64,000 nucleotides of DNA from Comamonas testosteroni (GCF_003569915.1 NZ_KZ984452.1:58658-122657), one strand, 5' to 3'; shown: positions 8,594 through 19,668, counted from the stretch's first letter. Made by a program: numbers and translations. The notes: generated by a model from the sequence alone, not told the origin.

Positions 8594-9181
8594 ATGGCTG
8601 CATGGATAGCTTTGGCAGTGGTCGTGGTGATTGTGGTGTGGGCAATCGGCATTTATAACAAGCTGCGCGTTCGCAGGAATGAAGTCGAAAACGCGTTCGC
8701 GCAAATCGATGTGCAACTCAAGCGCCGCCACGACCTGATCCCCAATCTGGTGGAAGTGGTGCGTGGCTATATGCAGCATGAAGCGCAGACGCTGGAGGCG
8801 GTGATTCGTGCACGTGGCGCAGCGGTCAGTGCGGCAGACAAGGCGCGTCAGTCGCCGGGGCAGGCTCAAGCCATGGGCGCGCTGATGGTGGCCGAGCAGG
8901 CGCTGGGCGGACAGATGGGGCGGCTGATGGCGCTGGCCGAGGCCTATCCCGCGCTCAAGGCCGATGCGCAGATGAAGCAGCTCAGCGAAGAAATCACCAG
9001 CACCGAAAACCGCATCGGATTTGCGCGCCAGGCCTATAACGATCAGGTGCTGGACTTCAATAACGACGCGGGCCAGTTCCCCGATCTGATCGTGGCGCGG
9101 CTGGCGGGCTTTGCGCATCTGGAGATGCTGGCGTCGACCCAAAACGAGCAGGAGCGTGCAGTTCCTCAAGTCAAGTTTTAA
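8594..9181 (+). CDS. LemA family protein
   Basis: 195 residues: one N-terminal membrane helix (about 3-22), then NKLRVRRNEVENAFAQIDVQ and LKRRHDLIPNLVEVVRGYM, the defining LemA segments, and a long helical region ending NDAGQFPDLIVARLAGF. The gene has an AGGAGG site 8 nt upstream. LemA proteins are membrane-anchored with an unknown biochemical role. It is followed 15 nt later by an M48 protease gene, a pairing common in proteobacteria that suggests a joint envelope quality-control function. Confidence 0.9.
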   Translation: MAAWIALAVVVVIVVWAIGIYNKLRVRRNEVENAFAQIDVQLKRRHDLIPNLVEVVRGYMQHEAQTLEAVIRARGAAVSAADKARQSPGQAQAMGALMVAEQALGGQMGRLMALAEAYPALKADAQMKQLSEEITSTENRIGFARQAYNDQVLDFNNDAGQFPDLIVARLAGFAHLEMLASTQNEQERAVPQVKF

Positions 9182-9196
9182 GCAACTTCCAGGTAC

Positions 9197-10246
9197 ATGC
9201 GTTTTTGGGACAAGCAACGTGAAGCGCGGCGCAGCACGCGCTGGCTGCTGGGTGCTTTTGCGCTGTGCGTGCTGGCCGTGGTGGCGTCGGTCCATTTGGG
9301 GCTGACGCTGGCCTGGTGGCTGGGCACCATGGCTTTTGGCGGCTGGAACTACCCGGTGGGCTTTACCGCCGTGAATATTGGCGTGACCTTGCTGCTGGTG
9401 CTGGGCGGCTGCTGGATTGAGCTGGACCAGTTGCGCCATGGCGGCGGCGAGTTGGCCGAGCGTGTGGGTGCGCGCGAGGCGCGGCCCGGCAGCTCGCTGG
9501 CCGAGCAGCAGCTGTGCAATATCGTCGATGAAATGTGCATTGCCGCGCACTGGCCTGCGCCCCAGGTCACGGTGCTGGCGCGTGCCGAAGCCATCAACGC
9601 TTTTGCGGCGGGCTGGGATGCCGAGGACGCGATCATCGCTGTGACGCAAGGCGCGCTGGATCAGCTCACGCGCGAGGAAATGCAGGGACTGGTGGCCCAT
9701 GAACTATCGCATCTGCGCGAGGGCGATACGCGGCTGAACATGCAACTGGCCAGCATGGTCTATGGGCTGGAGCTGATTCACAACTTTGGCGAATCCATGC
9801 GCGAGCGCGAGGCGATTTTCACGCAATGGTTTGGAGTCTTCATTCAGGCAGCGGGCTTTGTGGGCTGGTTTTGCGGCCAACTGCTCAAGGCCGCAGTCTC
9901 GCGCCAGCGCGAATATCTGGCCGATGCACGGGCCGTGCAGTGGACGCGCAGCAAGGACGGTCTGGGCGGCGTGCTGCGCAAGGTACTGATGCAGCGCGAG
10001 ATTGCGCGCAAGCAGTACGGCGACTGGCAGGCCGATGAGCGCAGCTACAAGGGGCTGGATCACCGGCTGGTGCAGCACATGTTGCTGGCCGAGACACCGC
10101 ATGCCAGCCGACTGGAGGACTGGCTGGAGTCGCACCCCACGGTGGAAGATCGCATCCGCCGCATCTACGGGCGCGATATGCGGCCGCTGCCCTTGCCGCT
10201 CAACAGAGCACCCATCGTCGATGTTTTTGATGATTCAAGCAGATAG
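9197..10246 (+). CDS. M48-family membrane zinc metalloprotease
   Basis: 349 residues with two N-terminal membrane helices (about 18-42 and 55-73). The zinc site VAHELSH (His168, Glu169, His172) has its third ligand probably Glu in REYLADARAVQWTR. This is the HtpX/Ste24-like peptidase fold, expected to cut misfolded membrane or envelope proteins. It forms an operon with lemA (15-nt gap). Confidence 0.88.
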   Translation: MRFWDKQREARRSTRWLLGAFALCVLAVVASVHLGLTLAWWLGTMAFGGWNYPVGFTAVNIGVTLLLVLGGCWIELDQLRHGGGELAERVGAREARPGSSLAEQQLCNIVDEMCIAAHWPAPQVTVLARAEAINAFAAGWDAEDAIIAVTQGALDQLTREEMQGLVAHELSHLREGDTRLNMQLASMVYGLELIHNFGESMREREAIFTQWFGVFIQAAGFVGWFCGQLLKAAVSRQREYLADARAVQWTRSKDGLGGVLRKVLMQREIARKQYGDWQADERSYKGLDHRLVQHMLLAETPHASRLEDWLESHPTVEDRIRRIYGRDMRPLPLPLNRAPIVDVFDDSSR

Positions 10247-10290
10247 TCCTTAAAGGATATAGGTTTGTAGCTATTAAAATAGAAGCAAGT
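10240..10290 (-). repeat. Dispersed intergenic repeat, copy C (reverse orientation)
   Basis: Read on the minus strand the spacer gives TTTTAATAGCTACAAACCTA and, after a short AT stretch, AAGGACTA, matching the repeat core of copies B and D with a few substitutions. Confidence 0.35.
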
Positions 10291-10946
10291 CAGAACAGTC
10301 TGCGCTTGCCCGGCTGCAGCAGCACAACCAGTGCACCCGCGCCACCTTCTGCGGGGCGGGCCTGCACAAAGGCCAGCACTTCTTTCTTCTGCACCAGCCA
10401 GCGCTGCACCTTGCCCTTGAGCACGGGCGTGCGCCCCGGTGAGCCCAGGCCTTTGCCATGCACGATGCGCACGCAGCGCACGCCGGTGCGGTGCGACAGA
10501 CGAATGAACTGGCCCAGCGCCTCGCGTGCTTCGTCAGAGCGCAGACCGTGCAGGTCGAGCTGGCGCTGAATGCTCCAGTGGCCGCCGCGCAGCTTGCGCG
10601 TGACATCAAGCCCGATGCCGGGGCGGCGAAAGCTGAGCTGATCGTCCACGTCCAGCAGGGTGCTGACGTCGAATTCATCGCTCATGGCCTCGCGCAGCAC
10701 GTTTTGCTCGTCCAGCTCCAGCTGCAGTGGCAAAGGCTCGGGGTGGGGCTCCTGAAAGCTGACCTCGTTGCGGGCGCGCAGCGGCATGACTTTGCCAATG
10801 CTCAGCGCAAACAGATTGCGTTCCCGCTCGCGCGCAGCGCGAGCTTCGGCCTGCGCTTTTGCCAGCGCCTCGGCCTGTTCACGCGCAAGCCGCAGCTGGC
10901 GCGAAACCCCGGCCAGGTCTTGCAAAGAGCGGTGGGCGTGGTTCAT
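10290..10946 (-). CDS. Smr-domain protein (MutS2 C-terminal-like)
   Basis: 218 residues. The N-terminal third is Arg/Ala/Glu-rich helix; the C-terminal part (about 130-205) is a small MutS-related (Smr) domain with [14 protein letters not shown] and [11 protein letters not shown], the two motifs that form its active face. Stand-alone Smr proteins such as YdaL show DNA or RNA nicking activity, and some family members act on ribosome-associated mRNA. Its start overlaps the radC stop by 4 nt, so the two are co-expressed. Confidence 0.85.
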   Translation of the reverse strand: MNHAHRSLQDLAGVSRQLRLAREQAEALAKAQAEARAARERERNLFALSIGKVMPLRARNEVSFQEPHPEPLPLQLELDEQNVLREAMSDEFDVSTLLDVDDQLSFRRPGIGLDVTRKLRGGHWSIQRQLDLHGLRSDEAREALGQFIRLSHRTGVRCVRIVHGKGLGSPGRTPVLKGKVQRWLVQKKEVLAFVQARPAEGGAGALVVLLQPGKRRLF

Positions 10947-11623
10947 AGCTGGCCTTCCTCTGCCATGGAATAAGCCATGCCCGGCCCGACGATGATGTGG
11001 TCCAGCACTCGCACATCCACCAGCGCGAGGGCGGATTTCAGCGTGGCGGTCAGCGCCTTGTCTGCCGCACTGGGCTGCACGCTGCCGCTGGGGTGGTTGT
11101 GCGCCAGAATCACAGCGCCTGCCTGGTGGTGCAGGGCGCGCAGCACCACTTCGCGTGGGTAGACCGAAGTTTGCGTCAACGTGCCTCTGAACATTTCTTC
11201 CAGGGCCTGCAGGCGGTTCTGGCTGTCCAGAAACAGCACGGCAAAGACTTCATGGGTCTTGGCGGCCAGATGCAGCTGCAGATAGTGCTTGACGGCCTCT
11301 GGCGATGCAAAGATTTCCCGCTCACGCAGTTGCTGGGCCGTAGCGCGGCGCGCTAGCTCGAGCACGGCCATCAGCTCGGCGCGTTTGGCGGGCCCCAGGC
11401 CTTTGACGGCGCTCAAATCCTTGTAACTGGCAGCCAGCAGCCCAGCCAGACCGCCTGCGCCGGGCAGGTTCAGCAGCTCATCCGCCATCTGCAGCACGGT
11501 CTTGCCCGCCATGCCTGTGCGCAGGATGATGGCCAGCAACTCGGCATCCGAGAGCGCAGCCGCCCCCCGCTGCGCAAGCTTTTCGCGCGGCTGGGCATCC
11601 TGGGGCAAGTCTTTGATGGGCAT
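10943..11623 (-). CDS. radC: RadC/JAB-domain protein
   Basis: 226 residues: an N-terminal helix-hairpin-helix-like region (about 20-95, with [15 protein letters not shown]) and a C-terminal JAMM metal site HNHPSG with a downstream Asp (His175, His177, Asp188). This is the standard RadC length. Despite the historical name, a direct repair role is doubtful; the fold suggests a metal-dependent hydrolase. Upstream partner of the Smr gene, and divergent from fkpB. Confidence 0.92.
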   Translation of the reverse strand: MPIKDLPQDAQPREKLAQRGAAALSDAELLAIILRTGMAGKTVLQMADELLNLPGAGGLAGLLAASYKDLSAVKGLGPAKRAELMAVLELARRATAQQLREREIFASPEAVKHYLQLHLAAKTHEVFAVLFLDSQNRLQALEEMFRGTLTQTSVYPREVVLRALHHQAGAVILAHNHPSGSVQPSAADKALTATLKSALALVDVRVLDHIIVGPGMAYSMAEEGQL

Positions 11624-11726
11624 CAGGTTTTGTCTGAAGTGTCAGGGCATCCTGGGCACAAACTGCAGCACAGGACGCGGGGGCATGGTGGATTTTCTAC
11701 AATGCGGCAAGTTTATAGAGACTTTC

Positions 11727-12209
11727 ATGACCACAAGCGCAACCCCCACCGCCGCCGCCACGGACCTGCCTGTTGTGCAGGCTGGCTCCTTTCTCACGCT
11801 GCACTACCGTCTGGCCGGCCCGGCTGGCGATGTGATCAACACCTTCAGCGAAAAGCCCGCAACCCTGTCTCTGGGCGCGGGCGAGCTGTCTCCCGCCATG
11901 GAAGACAAGCTGATCGGCCTGCCCGAAGGCACGCACACCACCTTCGAGCTGCCTGCTGGCGCAGCTTTTGGTGAGCGCAACCCCGACATGATGCAGTGGG
12001 TGGCCCGCAAGCTGATGAACGAGCTGGGCGACCCGCACGAGCAATACTCCGCTGGTGATGTGGTGCAGTTCCCCACACCTGATGGCACAGGCAGCTACGC
12101 CGGTGCCGTGGTGCAGGTGCGTGAGGACGGCGCTGTGCTGTTTGACTTCAACCACCCGCTGGCTGGCCAGCCCGTGACGTTTGAAGTCAAGCTGATCGGG
12201 GTACTCTGA
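11727..12209 (+). CDS. fkpB: FKBP-type peptidyl-prolyl isomerase, SlpA/FkpB type
   Basis: 160 residues from the ATG at 11727. An FKBP core (about 18-90) with the insert-in-flap region typical of SlyD/SlpA (about 70-125) ends [10 protein letters not shown]. The SlyD metal-binding histidine tail is absent, which favours SlpA. It catalyses proline isomerisation and may chaperone in the cytoplasm. The stop is one base from the ispH start, and fkpB-ispH is a widely conserved pair, which supports both calls. Confidence 0.88.
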   Translation: MTTSATPTAAATDLPVVQAGSFLTLHYRLAGPAGDVINTFSEKPATLSLGAGELSPAMEDKLIGLPEGTHTTFELPAGAAFGERNPDMMQWVARKLMNELGDPHEQYSAGDVVQFPTPDGTGSYAGAVVQVREDGAVLFDFNHPLAGQPVTFEVKLIGVL

Positions 12210-12210
12210 G

Positions 12211-13200
12211 ATGGTGGGCGCCAAGGAAGTCCTGCTGGCCGAGCCACGCGGCTTTTGCGCCGGTGTGGACCGCGCCATCGAGATCGTGGAGCGGGCGCTG
12301 GCCAAGTTCGGGGCGCCCATCTATGTGCGCCACGAAATCGTGCACAACACCTTTGTAGTTAATGATCTGAAGGACAAGGGTGCTATCTTTATTGAAGAGT
12401 TGAGTGAAGTGCCGCCTGGCGCTACCCTAGTCTTCAGCGCCCATGGCGTGAGCAAGGCCGTGCAGCAAGAGGCTGAACGCCGCGGCTTTAACATCTTTGA
12501 CGCGACCTGCCCGCTGGTGACCAAGGTGCACGTCGAAGTCGCCAAGCTGGCCAAGGAAGGCTACGAGTTCCTGATGATTGGCCACAAGGGCCACCCGGAA
12601 GTCGAAGGCACCATGGGTCAGCTCTCCGAAGGCATTCACCTGGTCGAAGACGAGGCAGACGTGCTCAAGGTGCAGCCGCGCCAGACAGAAAAGCTGGCCG
12701 TGGTCACACAGACCACGCTGAGCGTGGACGATGCTGCAGGCATCATGGCGGCCATCAAGGCTCGCTTTCCGCTGGTGCGCCAGCCCAAGCAGCAGGACAT
12801 CTGCTACGCCACGCAAAACCGTCAGGACGCCGTGAAGGTGCTGGCCCCTCAGGCTGATGTGGTGATTGTGGTGGGCAGCCCCACCAGCTCCAACAGCAAC
12901 CGCCTGCGCGAACTGGCCGCCCGTCTGGGCACGCCCGCTTATATGGTGGACAACGCTGGTGAGCTGCAGGAAGAGTGGTTTGCCAATGCGGCCCGCGTGG
13001 GCCTGACGGCGGGTGCATCAGCGCCTGAAGTGCTGGTCGACGAAGTCATCGCCCGCATCAAACAGCTGGGTGCCGTGGCCGTACGCAAGATGGACGGCAT
13101 TGAGGAAACCATCAAATTCCCGCTGCCCAAGGGCCTGAAGATCGACGCAGCCACAGGGCTGGAGATTGAGGTGCGCAAGTCGCCAGAGACTGGGCACTGA
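12211..13200 (+). CDS. ispH: 4-hydroxy-3-methylbut-2-enyl diphosphate reductase
   Basis: 329 residues. The three iron-sulfur cysteines of IspH/LytB are in [17 protein letters not shown] (Cys16), [12 protein letters not shown] (Cys100) and [10 protein letters not shown] (Cys198), together with the conserved HNTFVVNDL and [13 protein letters not shown] segments. It performs the last step of the methylerythritol phosphate pathway, giving IPP and DMAPP. It is translated immediately after fkpB with no spacer. Essential in most bacteria. Confidence 0.97.
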   Translation: MVGAKEVLLAEPRGFCAGVDRAIEIVERALAKFGAPIYVRHEIVHNTFVVNDLKDKGAIFIEELSEVPPGATLVFSAHGVSKAVQQEAERRGFNIFDATCPLVTKVHVEVAKLAKEGYEFLMIGHKGHPEVEGTMGQLSEGIHLVEDEADVLKVQPRQTEKLAVVTQTTLSVDDAAGIMAAIKARFPLVRQPKQQDICYATQNRQDAVKVLAPQADVVIVVGSPTSSNSNRLRELAARLGTPAYMVDNAGELQEEWFANAARVGLTAGASAPEVLVDEVIARIKQLGAVAVRKMDGIEETIKFPLPKGLKIDAATGLEIEVRKSPETGH

Positions 13201-13221
13201 TCTGCAGGCTTGAAATTTCAT

Positions 13222-14712
<1,491 letters not shown>

Positions 14713-14745
14713 ATTTCTGGGTTAGAATAGATGCTTCGACACACC

Positions 14746-14836
<91 letters not shown>

Positions 14837-14913
14837 ATTCGCTAAGTTGTTGATTTTTCAATAACTTTCGGCTGAAACGGCTTCAAGAATGTATACCAAT
14901 AGGTGTATCAATC

Positions 14914-16236
14914 TTGAAGCCTTTTTTGTTTTCTAGGGGTGCAAAGCACTATGCAAGGTTCTTTGTTCCAACTCGCTTACAAGCAAAGCTTGGTAAGCGG
15001 TTCTTAGTTTTCTCTCTCGGCTCAGGTGCAGGGCACGACATAAGACTTAAAGCTCACCAGCTTGAGCACTACCTCACAACTCAGCTATTGCACAATGATG
15101 CAATGAGCTTCGACCCTTCTAATTTCTCTTTTCTTGATGTTGTTTTACGTGATGGCACACAACTAAAGAACATCAACAACAATGCAGACTTAAAGAGAGC
15201 TAAAGAGCTTTTGAAAGCTCTAGGTATGAGTCCAAGCAGTCAAGCACTTGCACCAGTGCAACAGGTAGTCCCTCTGCCATCCCCAGAGCCTGCACAGGTA
15301 CAGGGCAAAGGCTTGAAGATGATTGAACTGGTCGACAAGTTCTTTTTGCTCAAGTCGCATTTGAAATCTGCAACGGTTCAAGCCTATAAAAACACAGCTC
15401 TTGAATTTCAGAAATTTCTGAAAAATCCTAATATCACAAGCATTTTAATTAGTGACGTTACTAGGTTTCAAGAGCACTTAGCAAGCAATAAAAACTCTAC
15501 AAGAACAATCGATAACAAGATTGCAACCCTTAGAGCACTATTCAATTTTGCAATCAAACAGGGGTATTATTTCGAGAAAAATCCTGCTGAAAATCGTTCT
15601 TTGCTAACTAAAAAGCAACGAATTGCTGGAGGGTACGAGAAGTTCGAATTAGAAGAAATCGAGCTAATTTTCACATCTAAAGAATTTAAGCAAGAGAAAA
15701 AAAGAGATCCCGATTTTTATTATCTTTGTTCCCTTGCTCTTGTGACTGGTTGCCGTGTTGGAGAGCTTGCCAGCCTAACTAAAAACGATTTTAAGAAGAC
15801 ACTCACAGGCACCACATACATAAAGATTAAAGATGCTAAAACAAGTGCAGGCGTTCGCAGTGTGCCATTCCCTCAGGCTCACATTCAGGGTTTAAATGAA
15901 TTCTTGGAAACAAAAACTGATAATGTTTTTAAATATGTTTTGCGTGAGGGTAAAGGTGCAGGAAATGCAGCAGGCAAGAAATTTACACGACTGCTCGAAA
16001 TACTAAAAATAAAAAGAGATAAGCTTGTTTTTCACTCGTTAAGAAAATTCTTAAACGACTTTTTGCTTAAAAATGATGTGTCTTACGAACCACGGTGTCA
16101 ATTTATAGGGCACGAAATAGACGATACAAACGTTGCTATTTACTCTAAGCAATACAGCGAAGATGAGCTAAATAAATATGTTTCCTCACTCCAGTATAAA
16201 ATTATTGTTAATTGCAATTTGTACTTGGAGGCTTGA
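14914..16236 (+). CDS. Tyrosine recombinase / integrase
   Basis: 440 residues, strongly AT-rich codons. An N-terminal arm-binding region (about 1-130) is joined by a Pro-rich linker to a SAM-like core-binding domain (about 133-225) and the catalytic domain. Catalytic residues are visible: Arg281 (GCRVGEL), Lys309 in the beta-hairpin, His374 and Arg377 (HSLRK), His400 (GHE) and the nucleophile Tyr410 (Tyr414 is a less likely alternative). It should excise and insert the element at the tRNA-Ser 3' end next to it. The first ATG lies 78 nt inside the attachment repeat. Confidence 0.93.
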   Translation: MKPFLFSRGAKHYARFFVPTRLQAKLGKRFLVFSLGSGAGHDIRLKAHQLEHYLTTQLLHNDAMSFDPSNFSFLDVVLRDGTQLKNINNNADLKRAKELLKALGMSPSSQALAPVQQVVPLPSPEPAQVQGKGLKMIELVDKFFLLKSHLKSATVQAYKNTALEFQKFLKNPNITSILISDVTRFQEHLASNKNSTRTIDNKIATLRALFNFAIKQGYYFEKNPAENRSLLTKKQRIAGGYEKFELEEIELIFTSKEFKQEKKRDPDFYYLCSLALVTGCRVGELASLTKNDFKKTLTGTTYIKIKDAKTSAGVRSVPFPQAHIQGLNEFLETKTDNVFKYVLREGKGAGNAAGKKFTRLLEILKIKRDKLVFHSLRKFLNDFLLKNDVSYEPRCQFIGHEIDDTNVAIYSKQYSEDELNKYVSSLQYKIIVNCNLYLEA

Positions 16237-16376
16237 CATTTAAAAGCAATATGCTAAAAAGAAAGGAGTAAGCAGTTTACCAGACTACTTACTCCAGTTA
16301 AAAAGCATCGCACTGCTCAGTAACTCTTTAAATCAAAGTATATAGCTACTTAATTAAAAAGTCAATAGAATTGCAG

Positions 16377-16404
16377 CCGATGTTTATTTAACATCGGTTT
16401 TTTT
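16377..16404 (+). terminator. Terminator after the integrase
   Basis: CCGATGT / ACATCGG arms with a 7-nt loop followed by eight T residues. It lies 140 nt after the integrase stop. Confidence 0.8.
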
Positions 16405-16439
16405 GTTTATTAAATCAAAAAGCACATATTAAAATATGG

Positions 16440-16770
16440 TTTCAGCGTCCAATGTCACGGCTCAGCCATATGCTTAAAAGTAACTAGAGTGAGATATTAG
16501 CAAAGTTACACGGAAGACAAGACAGACCCGGCTAATGCAGTAAAGACACTGCGAACTGTTAAATTGCAACGGTCTAAGTAATCTCGTAAACCTTCAAGTG
16601 AGTAGAGACAGAAATTCGTTTGCGTGGCGGTAGATGTGAATTAAAGAAAGATTTACACATTTACGATCTGTCAAAAGTCCAAACCCGTTGGAAAACGGGT
16701 AAGGGAAAACTTTTGGCGGATCGTGTGAAGGACGAACACGATCCGCCAAGCGTAGCTAAAGGTATTTAAT
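16440..16770 (+). ncRNA. Candidate structured noncoding RNA or cis-acting region of the IME
   Basis: There is no open frame here, but there is dense complementarity: AGACC/GGTCT (16524, 16571) enclosing GCAGT/ACTGC and ACTGTT/AACGGT hairpins; ACCCGT/ACGGGT (16683, 16695); and a 13-bp perfect hairpin with arms 16714-16726 and 16736-16748. The left arm of that hairpin, extended to 16709-16723, can instead pair over 15 positions (two G-U) with 16664-16678, so two folds exclude each other. It is more GC-rich than the genes beside it. Strand is assumed from gene direction. It could alternatively be a DNA-level site such as recombination or replication repeats. I do not recognise a known RNA family. 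Confidence 0.45.
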
Positions 16771-16878
16771 ATATTGGGATTTCCCCTAAGTTTAATTTAT
16801 AAGCATAACAAAGATATTGATATTACTTGACTCGATGGGTATTAATTACAATTATTATAAAAATTAAATAAGGATTAT

Positions 16879-17154
16879 ATGATGGATGAGAAAAATTTAG
16901 AAAATAAATCTAATGTAGAAAATAATAAGAAGGGTAGTAACTTTATGACGTATATAGTTACCGCTCTTGCTTTTGTTGTTGGTAGATATTTTGGTTTTAT
17001 TTCAGTAATTGCGTTATGCTTGGCTTATTTTGTTGGGTTGCAAATATACAGGTCAAATTTATCTGGTGTGTTTAAAATATTTTTAATATTGGTTAACATT
17101 GTCTTTTTCTTGGCTCTGTATTTAGGTAGTGCTTTTTTAATTTATCAATCCTAA
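16879..17154 (+). CDS. Small membrane protein of the IME, unknown function
   Basis: 91 residues: a charged Asn/Lys/Glu-rich N-terminus (1-20) and three hydrophobic segments (about 23-42, 42-55 and 63-88). AAGGA lies 7 nt before the ATG at 16879; a second ATG follows directly. Very AT-rich. I do not recognise the family. Position between the noncoding region and the mobilization genes suggests a role in exclusion, entry or toxicity, but nothing in the sequence proves one. Confidence 0.6.
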   Translation: MMDEKNLENKSNVENNKKGSNFMTYIVTALAFVVGRYFGFISVIALCLAYFVGLQIYRSNLSGVFKIFLILVNIVFFLALYLGSAFLIYQS

Positions 17155-17230
17155 GTTAAATTAATTCTGTAGGTAACACGTAGTGTTAATACATTAACTA
17201 AATTGAATGATTTTTAAAATGGGTGTTTCA

Positions 17231-17259
17231 AAAAAACCGGCTTCCTTGCCGGTTTTTTT
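17231..17259. terminator. Bidirectional terminator
   Basis: AAACCGGC / GCCGGTTT stem with a short TTCCTT loop, A run before and T run after. It separates the small membrane protein from the mobilization operon. Confidence 0.8.
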
Positions 17260-17319
17260 ATGGGTTTTTTTTATGGGTTTTTTTGACTTTGTGGTTTTGA
17301 ATTCGCATAATGAAATTAT

Positions 17320-17425
17320 GCAAGCAAGGGTAATTAAAAAGCCGGTGGTTTTTAATAACGCTACGCTCCCTTGTTAGGGGATTGCATCCCCTAAGACCCT
17401 GCTAATACCAGCAGTCAATAATAAT
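17320..17425. other. Candidate origin of transfer (oriT)
   Basis: The spacer before mobC holds AGGGGATTGCATCCCCT (perfect 6-bp arms AGGGGA/TCCCCT), then AAGACCCTGC and a second partial pair (GCAAGGG near 17324 with CCCTTG near 17371). A hairpin followed by a CCTGC-like sequence upstream of mobC is a common arrangement of nic sites for MobA-type relaxases, but the exact nick cannot be read. Confidence 0.4.
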
Positions 17426-17440
17426 AAAAAGAGGTTACAG

Positions 17441-17788
17441 ATGAACAAGAATAAATCAGAAAAAAGAGCTAACCGCATTGAGATACATCTATCCAATCAA
17501 GAGCTAGAAGCTCTTAAAAATGCGAAGGGAGCCACTGGGACACTTGCTAGGTATGCAAGAGAAAAACTGCTTTCTACTAAAGCAATTGCACAAAATCAAA
17601 AATCAGTTAGTCAGTATTTAGAGCTAGTTAATCAGATTAAAAAAATCGGTGTCAACATAAATCAGATAGCACATCAAATCAATGCACAACAGTTCACAAA
17701 AGTTCAAGTAATTATAGAGTTAAAAAATGAACTAGATAGATTGCGAGAAATCGCAGATGTTGCAATTCACGAGGCTATAAAAAAATGA
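17441..17788 (+). CDS. mobC: MobC-like relaxosome accessory protein
   Basis: 115 residues. An N-terminal ribbon-helix-helix-like segment (RIEIHLSNQELEALKNA) is followed by the MobC signature IGVNINQIAHQIN (about 69-81). MobC proteins bind oriT and help the relaxase open the DNA. A GAGGT site precedes the ATG. The stop overlaps the relaxase start by 4 nt, giving a coupled mobCA operon as in small mobilizable plasmids. Confidence 0.85.
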   Translation: MNKNKSEKRANRIEIHLSNQELEALKNAKGATGTLARYAREKLLSTKAIAQNQKSVSQYLELVNQIKKIGVNINQIAHQINAQQFTKVQVIIELKNELDRLREIADVAIHEAIKK

Positions 17789-18801
17789 TAGTCAAATTTT
17801 TTAAACACGGCACAGGCAAAAGTGGCAACGCACTTAGATACCTGCTAGGCAACGACAAAGACAACAAGCCTAGAGATCCAGCTCCTGAGATAGTGGCCGG
17901 AGATCTCAACATCACAAAGGTGATGATTGACAGCAACCACAGAAAGCACAAGTACACAAGTGGAGTGATTGCGTTTAGAGATGATGAGAAGCCAACACCT
18001 GAGCAACTTCAAAAAATCATCAACAGCTTTGAACACTGCTTTACACCTGGACCACAACGCTTGCCTATGCTTTGGATTCTTCACCAGGAGAAGGGAAACA
18101 CAGAAGTGCATTTCTTGGCACCAATGCAAGACAGCAAGACGTTCAAGCAGTGCAACATCTCACCACCTGGTCAGAAGATGCAACAGATGTTTAGAGACTT
18201 CCAGACACTGCACAACTACCGTAATGGCTGGCAGAGCATCAAAGAAAACTTGTTCAAGTCACAGATGAACGAGCTAGACAAGTTGATGCCTGAAGAACCT
18301 AAGCAGGCTCTCAAAAAATTGCTATCAACAAGGGTTGAGGAACTAGCTAAAAAAGGAGCACTTAACAACAGAGATGACCTACTGAAGTACCTCAAAGAAA
18401 AGCATTCTTTTGAAGTGACAAGAGCAGGTAAAGACTACGTAAGTGTGAAGCCTCCACGAGCTGCTAAAGCCATCAGATTGAGAGGTCCTGCATTCAGTGT
18501 CACAGCAGACTACAGCGAGCTTTTGAAGCAACAGGCACCCATAGATAGCACTGAAGAAAAAAAACGCTACAAGGCAGCTTTTAGTAGGTTCTTAAGCAGT
18601 GTTGAGAACAGACTAAAAGGCTTCAAAAAAGTGTTAGATAACGATGATGGAGGTTCATCTGGTGGAGACATCGCCAGAACCATTGTTGATGGAGGTTCAT
18701 CTAGTGGAAACATTGCTATCGATAAGGAAGCTATAAAGCTTCACCACCAACAGCCTACGGCTGACCTACCTCATTTTTCAAGCCATAGGCTTAAAAAATA
18801 A
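17785..18801 (+). CDS. Relaxase / mobilization nuclease
   Basis: 338 residues. The N-terminus begins MIVKFFKHGTGKSGNALRYL with a likely nucleophile Tyr19. The metal-site motif is HQEKGNTEVHF (His100 and His109 visible; the central His of a strict H-H-H triad is replaced, as in the relaxase group whose motif reads HxxKGNxExHF). KHKYTSGVIAFRDDE (about 55-69) is also typical of that group. It should nick oriT and pilot the strand. The C-terminal third is poorly conserved and contains a duplicated 14-residue segment. It is shorter than many full MobA proteins and has no primase domain. Confidence 0.85.
   Translation: MIVKFFKHGTGKSGNALRYLLGNDKDNKPRDPAPEIVAGDLNITKVMIDSNHRKHKYTSGVIAFRDDEKPTPEQLQKIINSFEHCFTPGPQRLPMLWILHQEKGNTEVHFLAPMQDSKTFKQCNISPPGQKMQQMFRDFQTLHNYRNGWQSIKENLFKSQMNELDKLMPEEPKQALKKLLSTRVEELAKKGALNNRDDLLKYLKEKHSFEVTRAGKDYVSVKPPRAAKAIRLRGPAFSVTADYSELLKQQAPIDSTEEKKRYKAAFSRFLSSVENRLKGFKKVLDNDDGGSSGGDIARTIVDGGSSSGNIAIDKEAIKLHHQQPTADLPHFSSHRLKK
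18646..18716 (+). repeat. 42-bp period tandem duplication inside the relaxase gene
   Basis: GATGGAGGTTCATCTGGTGG at 18646 recurs at 18688 with one change in these 20 bases; the whole 29-bp unit differs at three positions and is set 42 bp apart, so the protein gets two copies of DGGSS(G/S)G(D/N)IA. It lies in the low-complexity C-terminal tail. Confidence 0.7.
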
Positions 18802-18908
18802 GGCAGGCTACATAGGAACCAGATGGTTCCTTTTTTGATGGCAAATGCTAGTGTCTTTAATATGTTCGACTATGCTAAGTGAGTTTTCTAGAATTTTAAT
18901 ATTTTCAT

Positions 18909-19346
18909 TTAATTAGATTGATGAAAGATTTTAGAAAGTCCAATCGGCATTTTTATTTTTCCATCCATAAAATCAAAATATTCAGAGCCACCTATAACTC
19001 TGGAGTTATGAAATTCTGGATTTTCTTGTTCAGTTAAAAATTTCTCAGAATGAAGGATCGCTTCTTCTTGATTTTTGTTGAATAGGTGAAAAAAACCAAT
19101 GGATATAAGGGCGAAAACTTGCGGGTCTTCCGATGGGCGCAGTCCTGCATATTGAAGTGTGGCATCAAAAAAACCGCAAGCGTATCCTGAAAAGGCATTG
19201 GAATTTATGAATTTTTCATATTCTTGCGACTCTGTTTTACATAGCACAAGTTGCATTTTTAGCATTTCTGCAGATCGACTTAGAATTTCGTTTGCTTTTG
19301 CTCCAGATGTATCTGGAGCAGATTTTTTCTTAAATAGTCCAAACAA
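18909..19346 (-). CDS. Hypothetical protein of the IME
   Basis: 145 residues, AT-rich, predicted soluble and mostly helical, starting MFGLFKKKSAPDTSGAKANEILSRSAEML. I recognise no domain. It is on the opposite strand to the mobilization operon, the only gene in the element facing that way, and would be cargo. It could act in host interaction or element stability; no motif supports a specific guess. The gene body and its start context look normal, so it is probably expressed. Confidence 0.6.
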   Translation of the reverse strand: MFGLFKKKSAPDTSGAKANEILSRSAEMLKMQLVLCKTESQEYEKFINSNAFSGYACGFFDATLQYAGLRPSEDPQVFALISIGFFHLFNKNQEEAILHSEKFLTEQENPEFHNSRVIGGSEYFDFMDGKIKMPIGLSKIFHQSN

Positions 19347-19640
19347 AATATAACTCCTAGATTTTCAATCGAATAGAAATACGCTAACTATAACTATTCG
19401 CGTGCTATTTAGCAAGGGTATGCAAGCATCGCTGCTATATGTTTCAATTCCCATATATATAGGATGCTTATATCGCTTGGAATGTGTAAGGATTTTTTCT
19501 TTAACAGATTCCCATCAATCTGTCAATTTTTGAAAAATTCTTGTGTATCAATTTAGGTATCAAATTTTGGTGCTACAATAGCGTCTTCAACGGAAGCAAG
19601 TGCTTGTTTTAACTAGCATTCTTGATAGAGTGGAACATTG

Positions 19641-19658
19641 TCCCACCCTCTCCGCCAA
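19641..19658. other. Attachment site attR
   Basis: Exact 18-bp copy of the tRNA-Ser 3' end (TCCCACCCTCTCCGCCAA). Everything upstream of it back to 14837 is AT-rich element DNA. Only 10 nt separate it from the tRNA-Arg gene. Confidence 0.85.
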
Positions 19659-19668
19659 TTGTTGGAAC

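Noticed and set aside
16440..16770. Group I or II intron or RNase P RNA
   Set aside because: No conserved core pairing, domain V or P4 elements could be found by eye, and no intron-encoded protein is adjacent.
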